Shown here: positions 1 through 10,921 of the stretch, one piece after another
How positions within the stretch are numbered: the first letter of the stretch is position 1
Layout of the letters: each line of letters opens with the position of its first letter
From: Uloborus plumipes
Lineage: Eukaryota; Arthropoda; Arachnida; Araneae; Uloboridae
Reading direction: 5' to 3'
DNA length: 64,000 nucleotides
Assembly (NCBI GenBank): GCA_038373865.1
Contig: JAXGGA010001606.1
Span: 62,001-126,000, forward strand
Notes under the pieces: generated by a model
Database searches by the model: none
Told to the model about the DNA's origin: nothing
The model's input: only the letters and a program-made list of their open reading frames with translations
Translations under genes and position numbers: made by a program

Positions 1-157
1 AGTTAGATCCACTTAGTTAACAGTTTATCAAATATATTTGCAGGCGTATTACTTTCATCCGTATAGATAAAACGAAGATTAGGTATGTATGCTCCCAATA
101 CAAATCCACAGTTTAGGTCGGATCTGAACCAAATTTGGCAAGGAGGTACTTGGGCAC

Positions 158-797
158 TAGGGTGGGGCGAAAAATAAAAAGTTTTTCAGATCAACTTCTA
201 ATAGTTGCCAACAGTTGTCTTTGGTGATAGTTAGCTTTTGTGCAAAATTTGAGAAAAATCGGTTAATATCTTCAGGGGGCGCTGCGATTGCAAAGTTTTA
301 CCATAGCTTTGTTATGGATTTTATTATTAAAATATCAAAAAGAATGCCTTTAGCTAGTCTCTTTGCGTTTTTGTTACTCAAAAAATGTTTTCATGCATTA
401 AAAGCATATGAAATGACTCACAAACATTATTTTATATGATATATTTATATTTAAAAAAAATCACTTTTTTTTCACGATTTTGTTTCGTTTTAAATGCTTG
501 AAATATAAATATATCATATAAAATATTTTTTGTGAGTTATTTCATATGATTTGAATGCATGAATATATCTTGTGAGTAAAAAAATGCAATAAGATTAGCT
601 AACGGCATTTTTTTTTTTCATATTTTAACCATAAAATCCCGATAAAAGCCATGATAAAACTTTGCGATCGCAGCGCCCCCTGAAGATATTAACCGATTTT
701 TCTCAAATTTTGCACAAAAGCTAACTATCACCAAAGACAACTTTTGGTAACTATTAGAAGTTGATCTGAAAAACTTTTTATTTTTCGCCTCACCCTA
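158..797. mobile_element. hAT-like fold-back MITE (non-autonomous DNA transposon)
   Basis: The left end TAGGGTGGGGCG and right end CGCCTCACCCTA are inverted copies. The inversion continues inward for about 300 bp per arm with few mismatches, meeting in an AT-rich centre near 480. The 8-bp sequence TTGGGCAC flanks it directly on both sides (150-157 and 798-805), the target duplication expected of hAT-type transposition, and TAGGG fits the loose hAT terminal consensus. There is no transposase. The 74-codon frame inside is a by-product. The whole element could fold into one long hairpin. The superfamily rests on duplication length and terminal bases only. Confidence 0.8.
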
Positions 798-805
798 TTG
801 GGCAC

Positions 806-1837
806 CCAGAAGCGGCCGTGGAGGGGAGGGGAGTTTCGAACACCGAAAAAGTACCGAACTGTTCGAAGTTCAATTAAACGACTCAAAAATGGCTTAGAAT
901 TGTGTTTCTACACGAAAAAATTATCGGATCTTCTCGATTTTGATCTCATTGGAAAGATCGCAAAAAATAGCGTTTAGGGTGTTCCTTCCAGAGGTTTTGA
1001 AAACTCCTTACCGCTAACTGCATCCAGAAAAATGATACAGGCGTTTCTAAGTTAGTAAAAATCCATTTTGAATTAAATACTTCAAAAATAACTTCCAAAC
1101 AGGTATTTCAGAAATATAGAATGAGGCAAAAAGCTGTGCAGATTTATTACTTTTTAGTTTTTGTAAAATAGTGTGCTGAAAACTTGTTCCATAACCTAGC
1201 TGGGAAAGCGCAGTATTAGGCCTTCTACTTTTTAAAAAATCATATACAAAGAGAAAAAAAAAAGAAAGAAAGGAAGAGTAGGGTGCAAATTAACTGACGT
1301 AGGTCAAAATTAGTCTAAATGATAATAATATATGTTCAAAAACATTCTATCTTCAGATGCATTCCCTGTAAAAATACATAGAACTAAAAATGAACGAAAT
1401 GGCTTCCCATATACGCAATCCATTTCCCCTCTAACAAACATGTTTCTTTAATCGATAAGCAGCAGATATCTTTCTTAGGAAACATTTTTCTTTTCTCAAC
1501 GGGAATATCTCACGTAATAGATCTTCCTCACGCTTCGTTATTTTTGTCTAAGTAAGCGATATTTTCCCACGGGTTCTGGCAAAGCGGTTGTACGAATGCA
1601 TCGGATGAGTTATGACGGTGGCTACATGTGACTGCAGGAGAAAAATGAGAGCCCCGATGCATAATGATGGATACGAACGACAGCAATCTTGCAGAATTAG
1701 CCACCATTATTACTCTTCTGCTTTTACTATGTCTCGCAGGGAAATATTACCAAAACAATTGCAGTAGTGTCAGCATGAAAATAAAGTTATTTTGAAACTT
1801 GTTAATCTTGAAACTTTGTTTGAAACTCCCTCCCTAA
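806..1837. other. No gene seen
   Basis: AT-rich unique-looking sequence with a purine-rich patch near 1250-1280. About 1500-1720 is more mixed in composition and holds no long frame or terminal repeats. I recognise nothing here. Confidence 0.5.
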
Positions 1838-2140
1838 CCCTTTATGCTCCGACGGGGATTAGAAGTACAGCCTGTATTAGTTTAGTATTATAATTCCTGA
1901 AGGGATAGACTCATGCTGGTACTTGAAAGTACCACTTCTTGTGCTTCGCTGAGAGGTCGACAGATGGTAAATGCAATCGGATGCAGTTTTCTTAGGGACC
2001 CTAAGGCGTAGGGGGCCTTAGACCTGAGTGTCATAATTTTTTTAATTCGTTATCTATGTTGTTTGATGTATTTTCAACTAAAAAAACCCAAACCAATGTA
2101 TATATATATTCATTGCTAAATTAATTTGGGACATAAAGGG
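1838..2140. mobile_element. TTAA-flanked piggyBac-like MITE, copy 1
   Basis: The termini are CCCTTTATG on the left and CATAAAGGG on the right, bounded by CTAA (1834-1837) and TTAA (2141-2144). This is the TTAA-type target of piggyBac-like elements, with one base decayed. The interior has no coding capacity. It aligns along its length with 31000-31296, sharing blocks such as CTGGTACTTGAAAGTACCAC and GTTTGATGTATTTTCAACT, so this is a family with at least two members in the window. Confidence 0.75.
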
Positions 2141-2144
2141 TTAA

Positions 2145-2509
2145 AAAAAGCGGTACGCTAAAAGGAATTTTATCTTTTGGAACCATAAGACTCAAAAAGA
2201 AAAACCCAACAGGCTAAGTGTTGTATTGTTTTATTTTGTGTTTTCCCATGTGGTATTTAGACGCTCAGTACAAACCAATATTTGCTATTAACCTTATAGG
2301 AAATAAATGAATCGCTCTAGAAATGCGAAAAACTGACATTGGAAAAGCAGCACGAAGTCCCACCACGTTCTTCATTGATACGTAACAAGCACTTTTATTT
2401 TGGCGCATTAATTCGTAGAATTTCATTGAATATTACACACACACTCCATGGTCAACCTTACCTATCACTGTAAGGGGTTTGACCGGTTGTATGGCGCCCT
2501 GAAGAGTGT
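2145..2509. other. No gene seen
   Basis: Unique-looking AT-rich sequence between a MITE and a SINE; no feature recognised. Confidence 0.5.
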
Positions 2510-2745
2510 TGTGTGTTTTTTTTTTTTTTTTAAATCTTGACCAGGAGTCGAACAATCTCTCGTCCAGTGCCCCCAATGTTTTTATTTGTAATGAAAACTT
2601 AGGGGACTTTGTGGCCACAAACATACATAATGTGCCCCAGCCAACATTAGTGAACACGGTGGATTTTTTTCGACCGCCAGGCATAGAACCGGGAACCGTT
2701 TGGTTATAAGTCCGACACTTCCCCGATCAAGCCGCCATGTCCCAT
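2510..2745 (-). mobile_element. tRNA-derived SINE, reverse strand
   Basis: On the reverse strand the unit begins near 2745 with a tRNA-like head: an A-box-like GGCGGCTTGATCGGGG followed by a B-box-like GGTTCTATGCC at a tRNA-like distance. A non-tRNA body follows, ending in a run of about 16 A residues (T run at 2517-2532 on the plus strand). This is the architecture of an RNA polymerase III SINE. No clear target duplication was found and the ends are approximate. Short open frames crossing it on both strands are not genes. Confidence 0.6.
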
Positions 2746-4303
2746 TTATGTGACAAGTTTAATTACTTTAATTTATATACTTACTACGTCTCTTAATAAA
2801 AATGTAAGTTTAATAGCATTTTAATTTAACTGAAATTCACCGACACAAGGAACTATCGCAAGAGAATCACAGAAAAACTAGATTTTTCACTGGTCGGTAA
2901 TAGATTTTAGCAAGTTATATATTTATATATATATATCTATGTATGTGTGTGCGTAAAAGCATGAAAAGGTTATTCTTCAGAAACATTCTGAAAATACTTG
3001 CAGAATAACAAACGTTACACATCATCGTTACACATCTTAGCTGTCACGTATAAACCTTTTCATTCACATTTGTTGCGAGTTAATTGTCTACCAAAACTTC
3101 ACTTGGACTTAAAATTCTATCAAAACAAAATGACAAACCAAGAAGTTTAACTATATTGATTTTCCAACATATCAAAGCGTAAATACCGTACGAGGCTCCA
3201 GCATTGAAAATGCAAACAAAGCGGACTAACGAACAACTTGGCTTAAATGAGGCCGAGAAGCGAATTGTATGACTTATTCCGTGCCGTCTCCCCCTCTAAT
3301 CAACGGTTTAGGTGGAAACGCCGCGGGTCCTCATCATTTCCACAGTTTGATTTCGCGTTATATAATGAAATTATTCCAAGGAATGGTTCCTTTACAGATA
3401 AAGGTATAAACTTCAAAACTGTTGTCAAATAATTTAGTTTTATATTAAAAGACCTCATCTCTCAATCGCGCAAGACGGTCGTGATGATATTGGCTTTGTT
3501 TTATTCTTCACAAAGTTTCCGTTACGTCAATACGGCTATGCTGAGACTTTGAAAATAGATGGTTTTTTCTTTCGAGTGTCATGAGCTGTTTGGTAGAATA
3601 TTCATGTTTGAGGTGTTTAAAAAATACAGTATATTTTAAATATTGTTTTAACCAACGTATGAAGTTTGTGATGCCTCAATATCAGGCGAAAAAACCGAAG
3701 AAAAAAAAAGCTTAATATAAATAACTTGTATTGGGCTTTGCTGTTAACATTCGCTCTGTTGTTTTTCATTCAGTTTCCGTTACATCGATGCCCAATTGCT
3801 GAGATTCACAATTGATTGCTTTAGACTTTAAAAGCTAAACTCTTATGTGAAATATTTAAAACTAAAGTGCTGAACATTTTAAGTGCTAAAAAGTGCTCTT
3901 AATACTTTTGAAACAATTTTTTTGGTTATCATGAAACAATGATTTTTCAGTAACAGGGGAAAGAATAGTATGCATAAATTATTTGTATTTGATGATTTAT
4001 AAAATAAACTTGAGTGGAGAGGGGTATGGTCATTAAAGGCTTCACAGATAAATAACAACCTTTGATTTACATCGAAGCACCAACTGTGCTTTTTGCACCT
4101 CAATGGACTTTAACTGAAGGAATGAGACCGTATTTCACAATGACACTTTACACAGCGTCTTAGATAAATTTTTATTTTATTTAAGTATTTTAGTGCAAGA
4201 TTTTAGTGCATTTTCATACTGCACTCGTGTCAACTTTCACAGAAAGCTAAATCACAAACAAACGCGTTCTCGTTCAAATGTTTGTGCTGCGTACTGTTTG
4301 TTA
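2746..4303. other. No gene seen
   Basis: AT-rich intergenic sequence with a short TA/TG microsatellite at about 2920-2952. No terminal repeats or convincing frame. Confidence 0.5.
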
Positions 4304-4305
4304 TA

Positions 4306-5092
4306 CAGGGTGGTTATAAATTAACGTGACGTGTTTGGAGCCCTATAGCGCGTGAAGTACTGGGGGAAATATTGCCAAATTTCATGGGCACACATATTAG
4401 ACCGTGGGATTTTTATTTCTGACATAAAAAAATAGTTTAAAAAATTGCCACCAGTTGAGATTTTGGCGCTGCAAAAGTGTATTAATCTGATTGTTGAAGA
4501 ATTAAATGCTATTGACAAAATATGCATCCATTTTATTTGCAAAAATAGTTTTTTTTTAAATCACAAATGCAGTTTAGTGTGATCACCATTGTGAAGTTGC
4601 AAAACTGGATACGATGCACAACATTTTCCACGCAGCTTGTAACATATAATTGATTTCTATGACTTTTAACGTTGCAATATCTTTTAAACTTGCTGTATCA
4701 GAAAGATGTCTTTGATTCAATACACTTTTCAGCTATCCTTTACCAAAAATCACGTCGGATTGAGATCGGGCGAGCTTGGGGGCCATACCGGAAATTCTAC
4801 GGCGATCATATTAAAACTCATTTGCAAATAACAATCATTTTTTCTTTGAGAAATTGCTTCATACAGCATTTTTTTTTTTTTTTTTTGAAAATTTCACTCG
4901 CGATATTCAGAGTAATACTCTGTTACAGCGCCAAATTTTTCCCTGGTGGCAATTTTCAAACTATTTTTTTGTATTTTAGAAATCAAAATCCCATGGTCTC
5001 ATATGTGCGCACATGAAACTTGACAATATTTCGCCCAGTACTTCGCGCGTTAGAGGGCTCCAAACACCTCACGTTAATTTATAACCACCCTG
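4306..5092. mobile_element. Tc1/mariner-like fold-back MITE
   Basis: The ends CAGGGTGGTTATAAATTAAC and its reverse complement are flanked by TA on both sides (4304-4305, 5093-5094). The arms stay complementary for about 190 bp, then diverge around a central region with a T run near 4868-4887. TA flanks and CAGGG ends fit IS630/Tc1/mariner elements. No transposase remains, and the frames at 4321-4542 and 4672-5016 have no recognisable content. Confidence 0.75.
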
Positions 5093-5354
5093 TATATAAA
5101 CTTACCAACTGCATTAATTAAAAGAAAAAATATATATTTGATATTTTATAATTAAGAAATCAAGAAATGATGCAAAGTGCAAGACAAAAAATAGTCTTCA
5201 GCCTTACAGTGCTAATATGGCTACATTTTTGTTTCATTCAGTAATGTTTACTTCAATTTTCGTTTTTTTAGTATTACTTGTAAGGATTGTAATTTTATTG
5301 TTTGACTTTACATGATTTGAATTTTCATTGTCTAATGCTCATTGTTTTCATCAG

Positions 5355-5660
5355 CTGGCCACCTTCTCTAGTGGTCAAAGGTGTCTGGCCGGGATGAGAA
5401 AGCCTCGGGTTCGAATTCCTGCTTGTGCATGGATGTACTTCCACTCTCTCCTGTCCTTGTCCTTTCTGTGTGAAATAGTGTGTTGTAATTGGCTGCTTGC
5501 CCTATAAACGGGTCATGTGGCATGTGTGTTGAGCTAAATAGGACTTCCACTTTAATGGTGCTCGTAAAAACCGAAGTCTCATACCTATTCCGTCTTAAAT
5601 TCGGGTAGATGTATTTAACCGGGGTAGGTTACCTGAGTGGTTTCAAAAACAACAACAACA
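5355..5660 (+). mobile_element. tRNA-derived SINE with AACAAC tail
   Basis: A tRNA-like head contains an A-box-like CTCTAGTGGTCAAAGG (about 5364-5379) and a good B box, GGTTCGAATTC (5408-5418). The body is about 230 bp and the element ends in an AAC repeat (5645-5660). The body block CTTGTCCTTTCTGTGTG and the tail match the element at 56105-56372, so both belong to one family. The 3' tail also resembles that of the LINE fragment at 35878-36215. Confidence 0.75.
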
Positions 5661-6339
5661 TGTTTTTATTTAATTGTACATTACTTAATGTTTTTTAAAT
5701 TTTGTGTTTAATGTTTTTCAAGCGTTTAACTTTTAAAAGTATTTTTTTTTTTTTTTTTTTTATTTGTTGAATTCACTGGAACGAAATGTTTTAAAATATA
5801 AAATATTTTTGTTATTTAACCAATAAAATCTTTTTAGTGTTTAACATAACTACGATGCCAAATAACGATGCACCAAAACCTTGCGAGAAGTACTTTTTTT
5901 CAACACTCTTATTAAAAAGTCAAGGTTCGATAACTGGATAACAATATGCATCCGATTTCTTCAAGCACAAACTTTCTTTTTGTTTCTTTTCAGACATCTC
6001 GGTGGTCGATGAAACAGAAACAATGTTTATATTTTTGACATGTAATGATCTACAAAGAACATCCCATCTAAACAATTCCGCACTCACGTAAACAGCCGAA
6101 GAGGGAAGAAACTGAACAAAAAATCACAGATGTAAGAAAAGGTACATATTTAGCCTCTACGAAAACATTGGACTCGAAGATGTGTTTGTTCTTTCAAACA
6201 GAGGACAAGAGAAAATTATTTACTAGAAATACGTTTTAGTCCAGAAACTTTCTTTTTGAGGAAGAAAAATATATTTTTCTCGTTTCGACTACATTTAAAA
6301 GGGAATGCTGTTTTTCTTTAGAAAAGTATAAACATGCTG
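5661..6339. other. No gene seen
   Basis: AT-rich sequence with a T run at about 5742-5762. Nothing else recognised. Confidence 0.5.
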
Positions 6340-6559
6340 TTATTTTCAAAGATTCCTTCATAGGAATCATAGTCCCTTCCTCCCATTCTAGACAAAATAT
6401 CGTGAGAATTGGTGTTAAAATAGAAGTTTCTAATGACGTCTTTGAAATACGAGGGTTGTTTTTTTTTTTTCAACCTCCGTTTGGCTATAAAAAATAAACG
6501 GATTCAAATAAAAAAAAAATATTTTTTATCAAAAGTAAGGTACAATCCTCTGCAATTCT

Positions 6560-6784
6560 CTACATCATCACCTTGACGATTGAAGCATTTTTTTATACCT
6601 GTGAACGAGCTTTATAATAGCCTCCTCGTAGAATGTTGTCACCAATGATTGGAAGTGAGTTGTGACGGTGTCTTTGGGTTCCACGCCACTTTAGAAGCCC
6701 TATGCCTTTCCAGACCCCAAGCAGGGGTCTCTCCAAGCAGGGTTGACGGTCATTGCCATGCTCCCAAGCAGGGGGGCATGGCAA
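6560..6784 (-). pseudogene. Mariner transposase C-terminal fragment, left arm
   Basis: Reverse-strand translation gives TTHFQSLVTTFYEEAIIKL followed by VHRYKK, which I recognise as the tail of mariner-family transposases (the segment just before the stop). The catalytic DDD region is missing and the frame ends early after the match. It is the mirror image of the fragment at 6901-7110, with several substitutions between them. Not functional. Confidence 0.65.
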
Positions 6785-6900
6785 TGCCCGTCATCATAGC
6801 GCTTGTGTAACAAAAACGGTTACTCCAGCAATTTCATGCATTCAATTTGAACACATTTTTGAACACCTACCATTAAGACAGAGCACCAAGTGACTTAAAT

Positions 6901-7110
6901 GTGTTCCCTGAACTGAAGCAGAGACTTGGAGATCCCTGCTTGGGGTCTGGAAAGGCATCGGGCTTCCAAAGTGGCGTGGAACCCAAAGACACCGTCACAA
7001 CTCACTTCCAATCATTGGCGGCTACATTCTACGATGAGGCTATTATAAAGCTCGTTTACAGATATAAAAAAATTTTCATTCGTCAAGGTGATAAAGCAGA
7101 GAATTGTAGA
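6901..7110 (+). pseudogene. Mariner transposase C-terminal fragment, right arm
   Basis: The plus-strand frame contains FPELKQRLG near the start and TTHFQSLAATFYDEAIIKL with VYRYKKIF and a GD-containing tail near the end. This is the layout of a mariner transposase C terminus. The DDD catalytic residues are absent and no N-terminal DNA-binding part is present. The frame runs on past the homology to 7173 without meaning. It faces its inverted copy at 6560-6784. Confidence 0.65.
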
Positions 7111-7763
7111 GGATTGTACCTTGCTTTTGATAAAAAATATTTTTTTTTATTTGAATCCGTTTATTTTTTATAGCCTAACGGAGGTTGAAAAAAAAAAAAA
7201 AAACAACCTTCGTATATTACTACGTATCTTTCTGTTAATTTTCTTAGTCATCAAGGCTGCTTTACAATGACATCTATAGTAGTTCACGTATCAGTTAGGG
7301 TTCCATAAACGTTTGAAATGGTTGTCATAGCGTTGATACCATTCCAAGATAGTTTATGAAACGAAGTGTACCAGTTTCTGATTATGTTTCAAAAATATAT
7401 TGCTACGTATGTTTCTGTTACTTTCCCTAGTCCTCTAGGCAACTACTAAATCCCAAGTAACGCTTGAACAGAAAATAAGCAGCTAAAGATCCGGCGTCAG
7501 AACAAGAACAAAAAAATAGAAAAGTGTATCACAGTCTCTGATTCCATGTTTCAAAAAGATGTTAGAACTGACAGTGTTTCTGTTACGTTCCCCTAGTCCA
7601 CCATAGCAGCTACTAAATCCCAAGTAACGCTTGAACGTCTCATAAACGATTCAAAATAGTTGTGTTAACGTCCATCTCCATTTTAAACAGTTTAAGAACT
7701 GAAGTGTGTTAGTCTCGAATTAAGTTTTAAAAAAGTATTTAGATATGTTTCTGTTACTTTCCT

Positions 7764-8157
7764 CCGCACTGTTAAAAAATCAGGAAACTTTTATGGTAAA
7801 TATTAATGTAAATTGCAGCGCTTACAGTACAGAAAATTTTTACAGTAATTTGTACCCAAGACAAAAAAATAGTGATTGCAGCGGCAATGGATACATCACG
7901 TGGCTTACTGAGCGTTGCAGATAACACCATTTTTTCCACTCTCCTGATGCGTCTTTTTTGGTATGGTGGATAACAAAGCTGTGTGTGCACTATGGGTTCC
8001 GGGTTCAATTCCAGCTGCTTGCATTTCGTGCTATCTAAGTAATTTTTTCTAACCATAAAATTTTACAGTGAAAAAATATTTTACACTAAATGTTACAGGT
8101 ACCACGGATTCCAGTAACTTTTACCGACAATTTTCAGAAACATTTTCAACAGTGCGG
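7764..8157. mobile_element. Unclassified inserted element with 10-bp inverted ends
   Basis: CCGCACTGTT at 7764-7773 and AACAGTGCGG at 8148-8157 are exact inverted copies, and the segment splits one unit of the surrounding array, showing insertion. Inside, near 7985-8020, lies a B-box-like GGGTTCAATTCC that could be part of a tRNA-derived sequence. A clean target duplication is not visible, so the superfamily is left open. The 94-codon reverse-strand frame at 7772-8056 has no recognisable domain. Confidence 0.5.
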
Positions 8158-8450
8158 TCTCCAAGGACAGTTTAGAATAACATCATAAGTGGACCAAGAA
8201 TCGATTAAATGTTTAATAAAAGTTTCAAAATGGCTGTCATAGTGTTGACAATCATTGTAATCGTTTATGAAGGAAAGTGTATTCGTTTACGTTACGTAAG
8301 TTTATGTTACTTTCCCTAATCTCCAAAATTATTTGCCAATGACACCCCACCAATTAATCGCGGTTCATAAACGTTTCAAAATAGTTGTCAAAACGTTAGC
8401 CCTTATTTTAAAGAGTTTCGGAAAGAAGTGTGCTGCGTAGAAAGGATATT

Positions 8451-8499
8451 TTTTCTTTGCCCTATCATAAGAAAAATTTTACAACAATTTTGGTTAGGC

Positions 8500-8538
<39 letters not shown>

Positions 8539-8830
8539 GCTTCTTCAGAAAATGCTATTCTTTAAAGTATATGTAAATACGAAAAGAAATTGAGTTAAAA
8601 GGAATGAAAGTAATTTTTAACACATTGAATTTCAGATTATAAATAGACTTTATATTGTCTGAAGAGAAATTCTATTTATATGCGTTATCAGTAACAGAAA
8701 GTCAAACAATGCTTAGATCAGGGCTACAAGGTGCAGTTAATTATTATTAATTTTATTTTATTCGTATTTAAAATTAAATGTAGAATAAACAAAGAAAAGA
8801 TGATCGAAAATCATTGCGAATAAACTAACA
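8451..8830. other. No gene; long A run
   Basis: Contains a 33-base A run (8502-8534), possibly the tail of a degraded retroposon on the plus strand, though no SINE or LINE body is recognisable upstream. Confidence 0.5.
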
Positions 8831-10921
8831 GGGTAATTCCATGTAAATGTCAACCTAGACATGGTTTTTTCATCTTTTAATACATATATATCTTGTGATA
8901 CATCATTTTAAAGATAATTTTTCAAATTTTTAGAATCCAACATAAGTTTTCACAAAATATTACTCCAAACCCTTGAAAAATGGCTGTAAAGATCACATAT
9001 GCAGTTACCCAAAACATCGCATATTTTTCTAACTTTTCACATTCATATATAATTTTAAAAAAATGCAAATAATGATGAATTTTTTTTTTAACTATTGAAG
9101 AATGATTCTTTTGCTTTACAGAAATGTATATGTTTTTTTGTTTTGTCATAAAATGAAGATTGCAAAGTTAATGGGTATTCAGTCTGGTTTACTTGTTATG
9201 TTAGTCACAAAAACATGAATTAATTCAGTTATCCCCTTCTAGAAAGAATTTTTTTTATATTTTTTCCCCTGATCTCTTCTATGGGATGGGTACAGTTAGA
9301 TTGATAAGATTGTTCATAAAGAGTTTCCTTTTTTCTGGCCATAGGACTTGTGACTAACATAACATCACTGTGTGTGACTAACATAACACGACTCTTTAAG
9401 AAATACTTCAATCTTAAGTAAACAATTTATTTTAGAAACAAATTAATTTATCGAACATCTTATTTTAAAAAAATTAGTGTGACCATATATACTACAGTAA
9501 TTTATTTTAAAAACAGTTCTTTTAATAGTAAACTTGGAGTCGAAATTTTAGGCTGTAATTTGCGACGCAAGTAAGCACTCGGCATACGAAGTCAACATCT
9601 TCAATGAAAGAATTTTAAATTATTTTATAACTAGATGCGGGATCGCTGTGCAATTAGTTTTTCTATGAACATATGGAGCTGCTGCTCACTTTAAAAACAT
9701 ATATGACCCAAACTGCCTCCAGCATCTACAGGTCATGGTGTTTTATGAAATTAGATCATGGAAAGTGCCCACATGTATAGCACAACGTGTGGAGCAGCGT
9801 TTTACATGGGCAAACTTTGGAAATTATACAAAGAAATTACTTCAGTAATAAAAAAAACAAGAATTGAAGATAAACTGCTTATTTTTGAGTGAAAGTGACA
9901 AGGCTGAAAAGAAAGAGCTAGACTTGTTGTTTGAAAATGGGAATCCCCATATAAGTTTTTCGGTAATAATGATATGCTGTAAATAATGAGAAATTTAAAA
10001 TTTTTTTTATAAAAAATACAGGGAATGATATCCCAAGAAAAGAAAAAAAAAATTTTTAAAGAAATTGTGTAGAAGACGAAGCTGCTGATGATTTTGAAGT
10101 AGATTCTCCCGGACTGTTCCGAGATACAAAAACTAAGACAGTGGGTAATTTTATTGTGGTGGTATTTACCTCTTGTAAGGTTAAAAAGAAACATGGTAGG
10201 CAGGTTTTAAACATGAATAAAAATGATTATAAAGTTCTCTTCGAGAGAAAAAGCTCTGAGGCAACCTTTGTGTTTCCCACAAATGAGAACAAATTTTGGA
10301 TTTAAGGAATTCAAATTTCGAAAGTCTTGTCGCAAACATCTGTAAATTCCCACAGACATTATTACATTAAATACAAAATTGAACTGGAAATTTTGTTTAC
10401 AGTTAAACATGCGTGTTAATCTTCAATAAAATCTTGTTTGCATTCTAATATTTGTATTAATATTACCTGTAATACACTTAAAGTTAAATGTGTAATCGTG
10501 TGTTATGTTAGTCACGTTATGTTAGTCACAGGCAAGTTTTATTAAAGTACTACTTTTTGCAATATTATTTAAAATATATGTCAAATTTAAAATTATTAAT
10601 GTGAAAACAACATTTCACATAGATACTATCACGGGAAAAATAACAATTTTATGGTTTAGTTTTAGAGAATTGTGTTGATGAATTTGTTACAAAATTTTGA
10701 GGGTTGCAAATCTGTTATGTTAGTCACGTTGATCAAAATGTCCCCTAACTCCCAAAAATGAAAGTAATAATATTATTTTTTTTATATTAACTTGAACAAC
10801 TCATCTATGCGGAGAAGAATAACACCTTGTTTTTGGTATTGTAACAAAAATAAGGCTCACACACAGAAAATAAGATTAAAAATTTATTCTAAATGTTATG
10901 TTAGTCACGATGGAATTACCC
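8831..10921. mobile_element. Unclassified 2.1-kb DNA transposon with subterminal repeats
   Basis: GGGTAATTCCAT (8831-8842) and ATGGAATTACCC (10910-10921) form 12-bp inverted termini. AACA directly abuts both ends, a possible 4-bp target duplication. The motif TGTTATGTTAGTCAC occurs at 9194-9208, 10501-10515, 10713-10727 and 10894-10908, with a 14-base version at 10516-10529. Its reverse complement is at 9350-9364 and 9374-9388. These probably act as transposase-binding repeats. The interior has a broken plus-strand coding region (see 9670-10410). A 4-bp duplication occurs in Sola elements, but I cannot assign a superfamily. Confidence 0.6.
9670..10410 (+). pseudogene. Decayed transposon protein, C-terminal part
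   Basis: The plus strand carries coding-like stretches broken by stops and frame changes. One frame at about 9670-9840 reads YGAAAHFKN and, further on, RSWKVPTCIAQRVEQ. Another, about 10040-10305, is acidic (EDEAADDFEVDSPG), then VGNFIVVVFTSCKVKKKHG, VLNMNKNDYKVLF and ATFVFPTNENKFWI, followed after a stop by ISKVLSQTSV. The second stretch resembles the C-terminal module I associate with uncharacterised transposon-encoded proteins of arthropods. This is pattern recognition only. Two reverse-strand frames here (9802-10194, 10207-10410) look like shadows. Confidence 0.35.

Larger units (their letters stand above)
6450..7212. mobile_element. Fold-back mariner relic built of two inverted 3' ends
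   Basis: The ends CGAGGGTTGTT and AACAACCTTCG are inverted copies flanked by TA (6448-6449, 7213-7214), as in mariner elements. Each arm of about 330 bp carries the same material: the C-terminal part of a mariner-type transposase plus the adjoining 3' terminal repeat, pointing outward. The spacer is about 6785-6900. The element is therefore an inverted dimer of 3' ends rather than a simply deleted mariner, and it can only have moved with transposase supplied elsewhere. Confidence 0.7.
6340..8450 (+). repeat. Old tandem array, units of about 165-190 bp, interrupted by two elements
   Basis: Diverged units restart at about 7221, 7408, 7575, 7746 and 8299, each opening with a form of TGTTTCTGTTACTTTCCC. 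Each continues with a block like ATAAACGTTTCAAAATAGTTG and ends with a form of GTTTCTGATTATGTTTC. A further partial unit lies left of the mariner relic (about 6390-6447), because its end resumes after 7214 in register. The unit starting at 7746 is split by the insertion at 7764-8157. No frame is conserved between units, so it looks non-coding. Confidence 0.6.

Noticed and set aside
4321..5016. Reverse frame at 4321-4542 and plus frame at 4672-5016 as paired genes
   Set aside because: They are frames within the two arms of an inverted repeat.
5408..5418. B box as part of a true tRNA gene
   Set aside because: No complete cloverleaf or acceptor stem, and the tRNA-like part continues into a SINE body with an AACAAC tail.
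9802..10410. Reverse-strand frames of 130 and 67 codons
   Set aside because: Phe/Leu/Ile-rich without domains. The plus strand over the same bases looks more coding-like.
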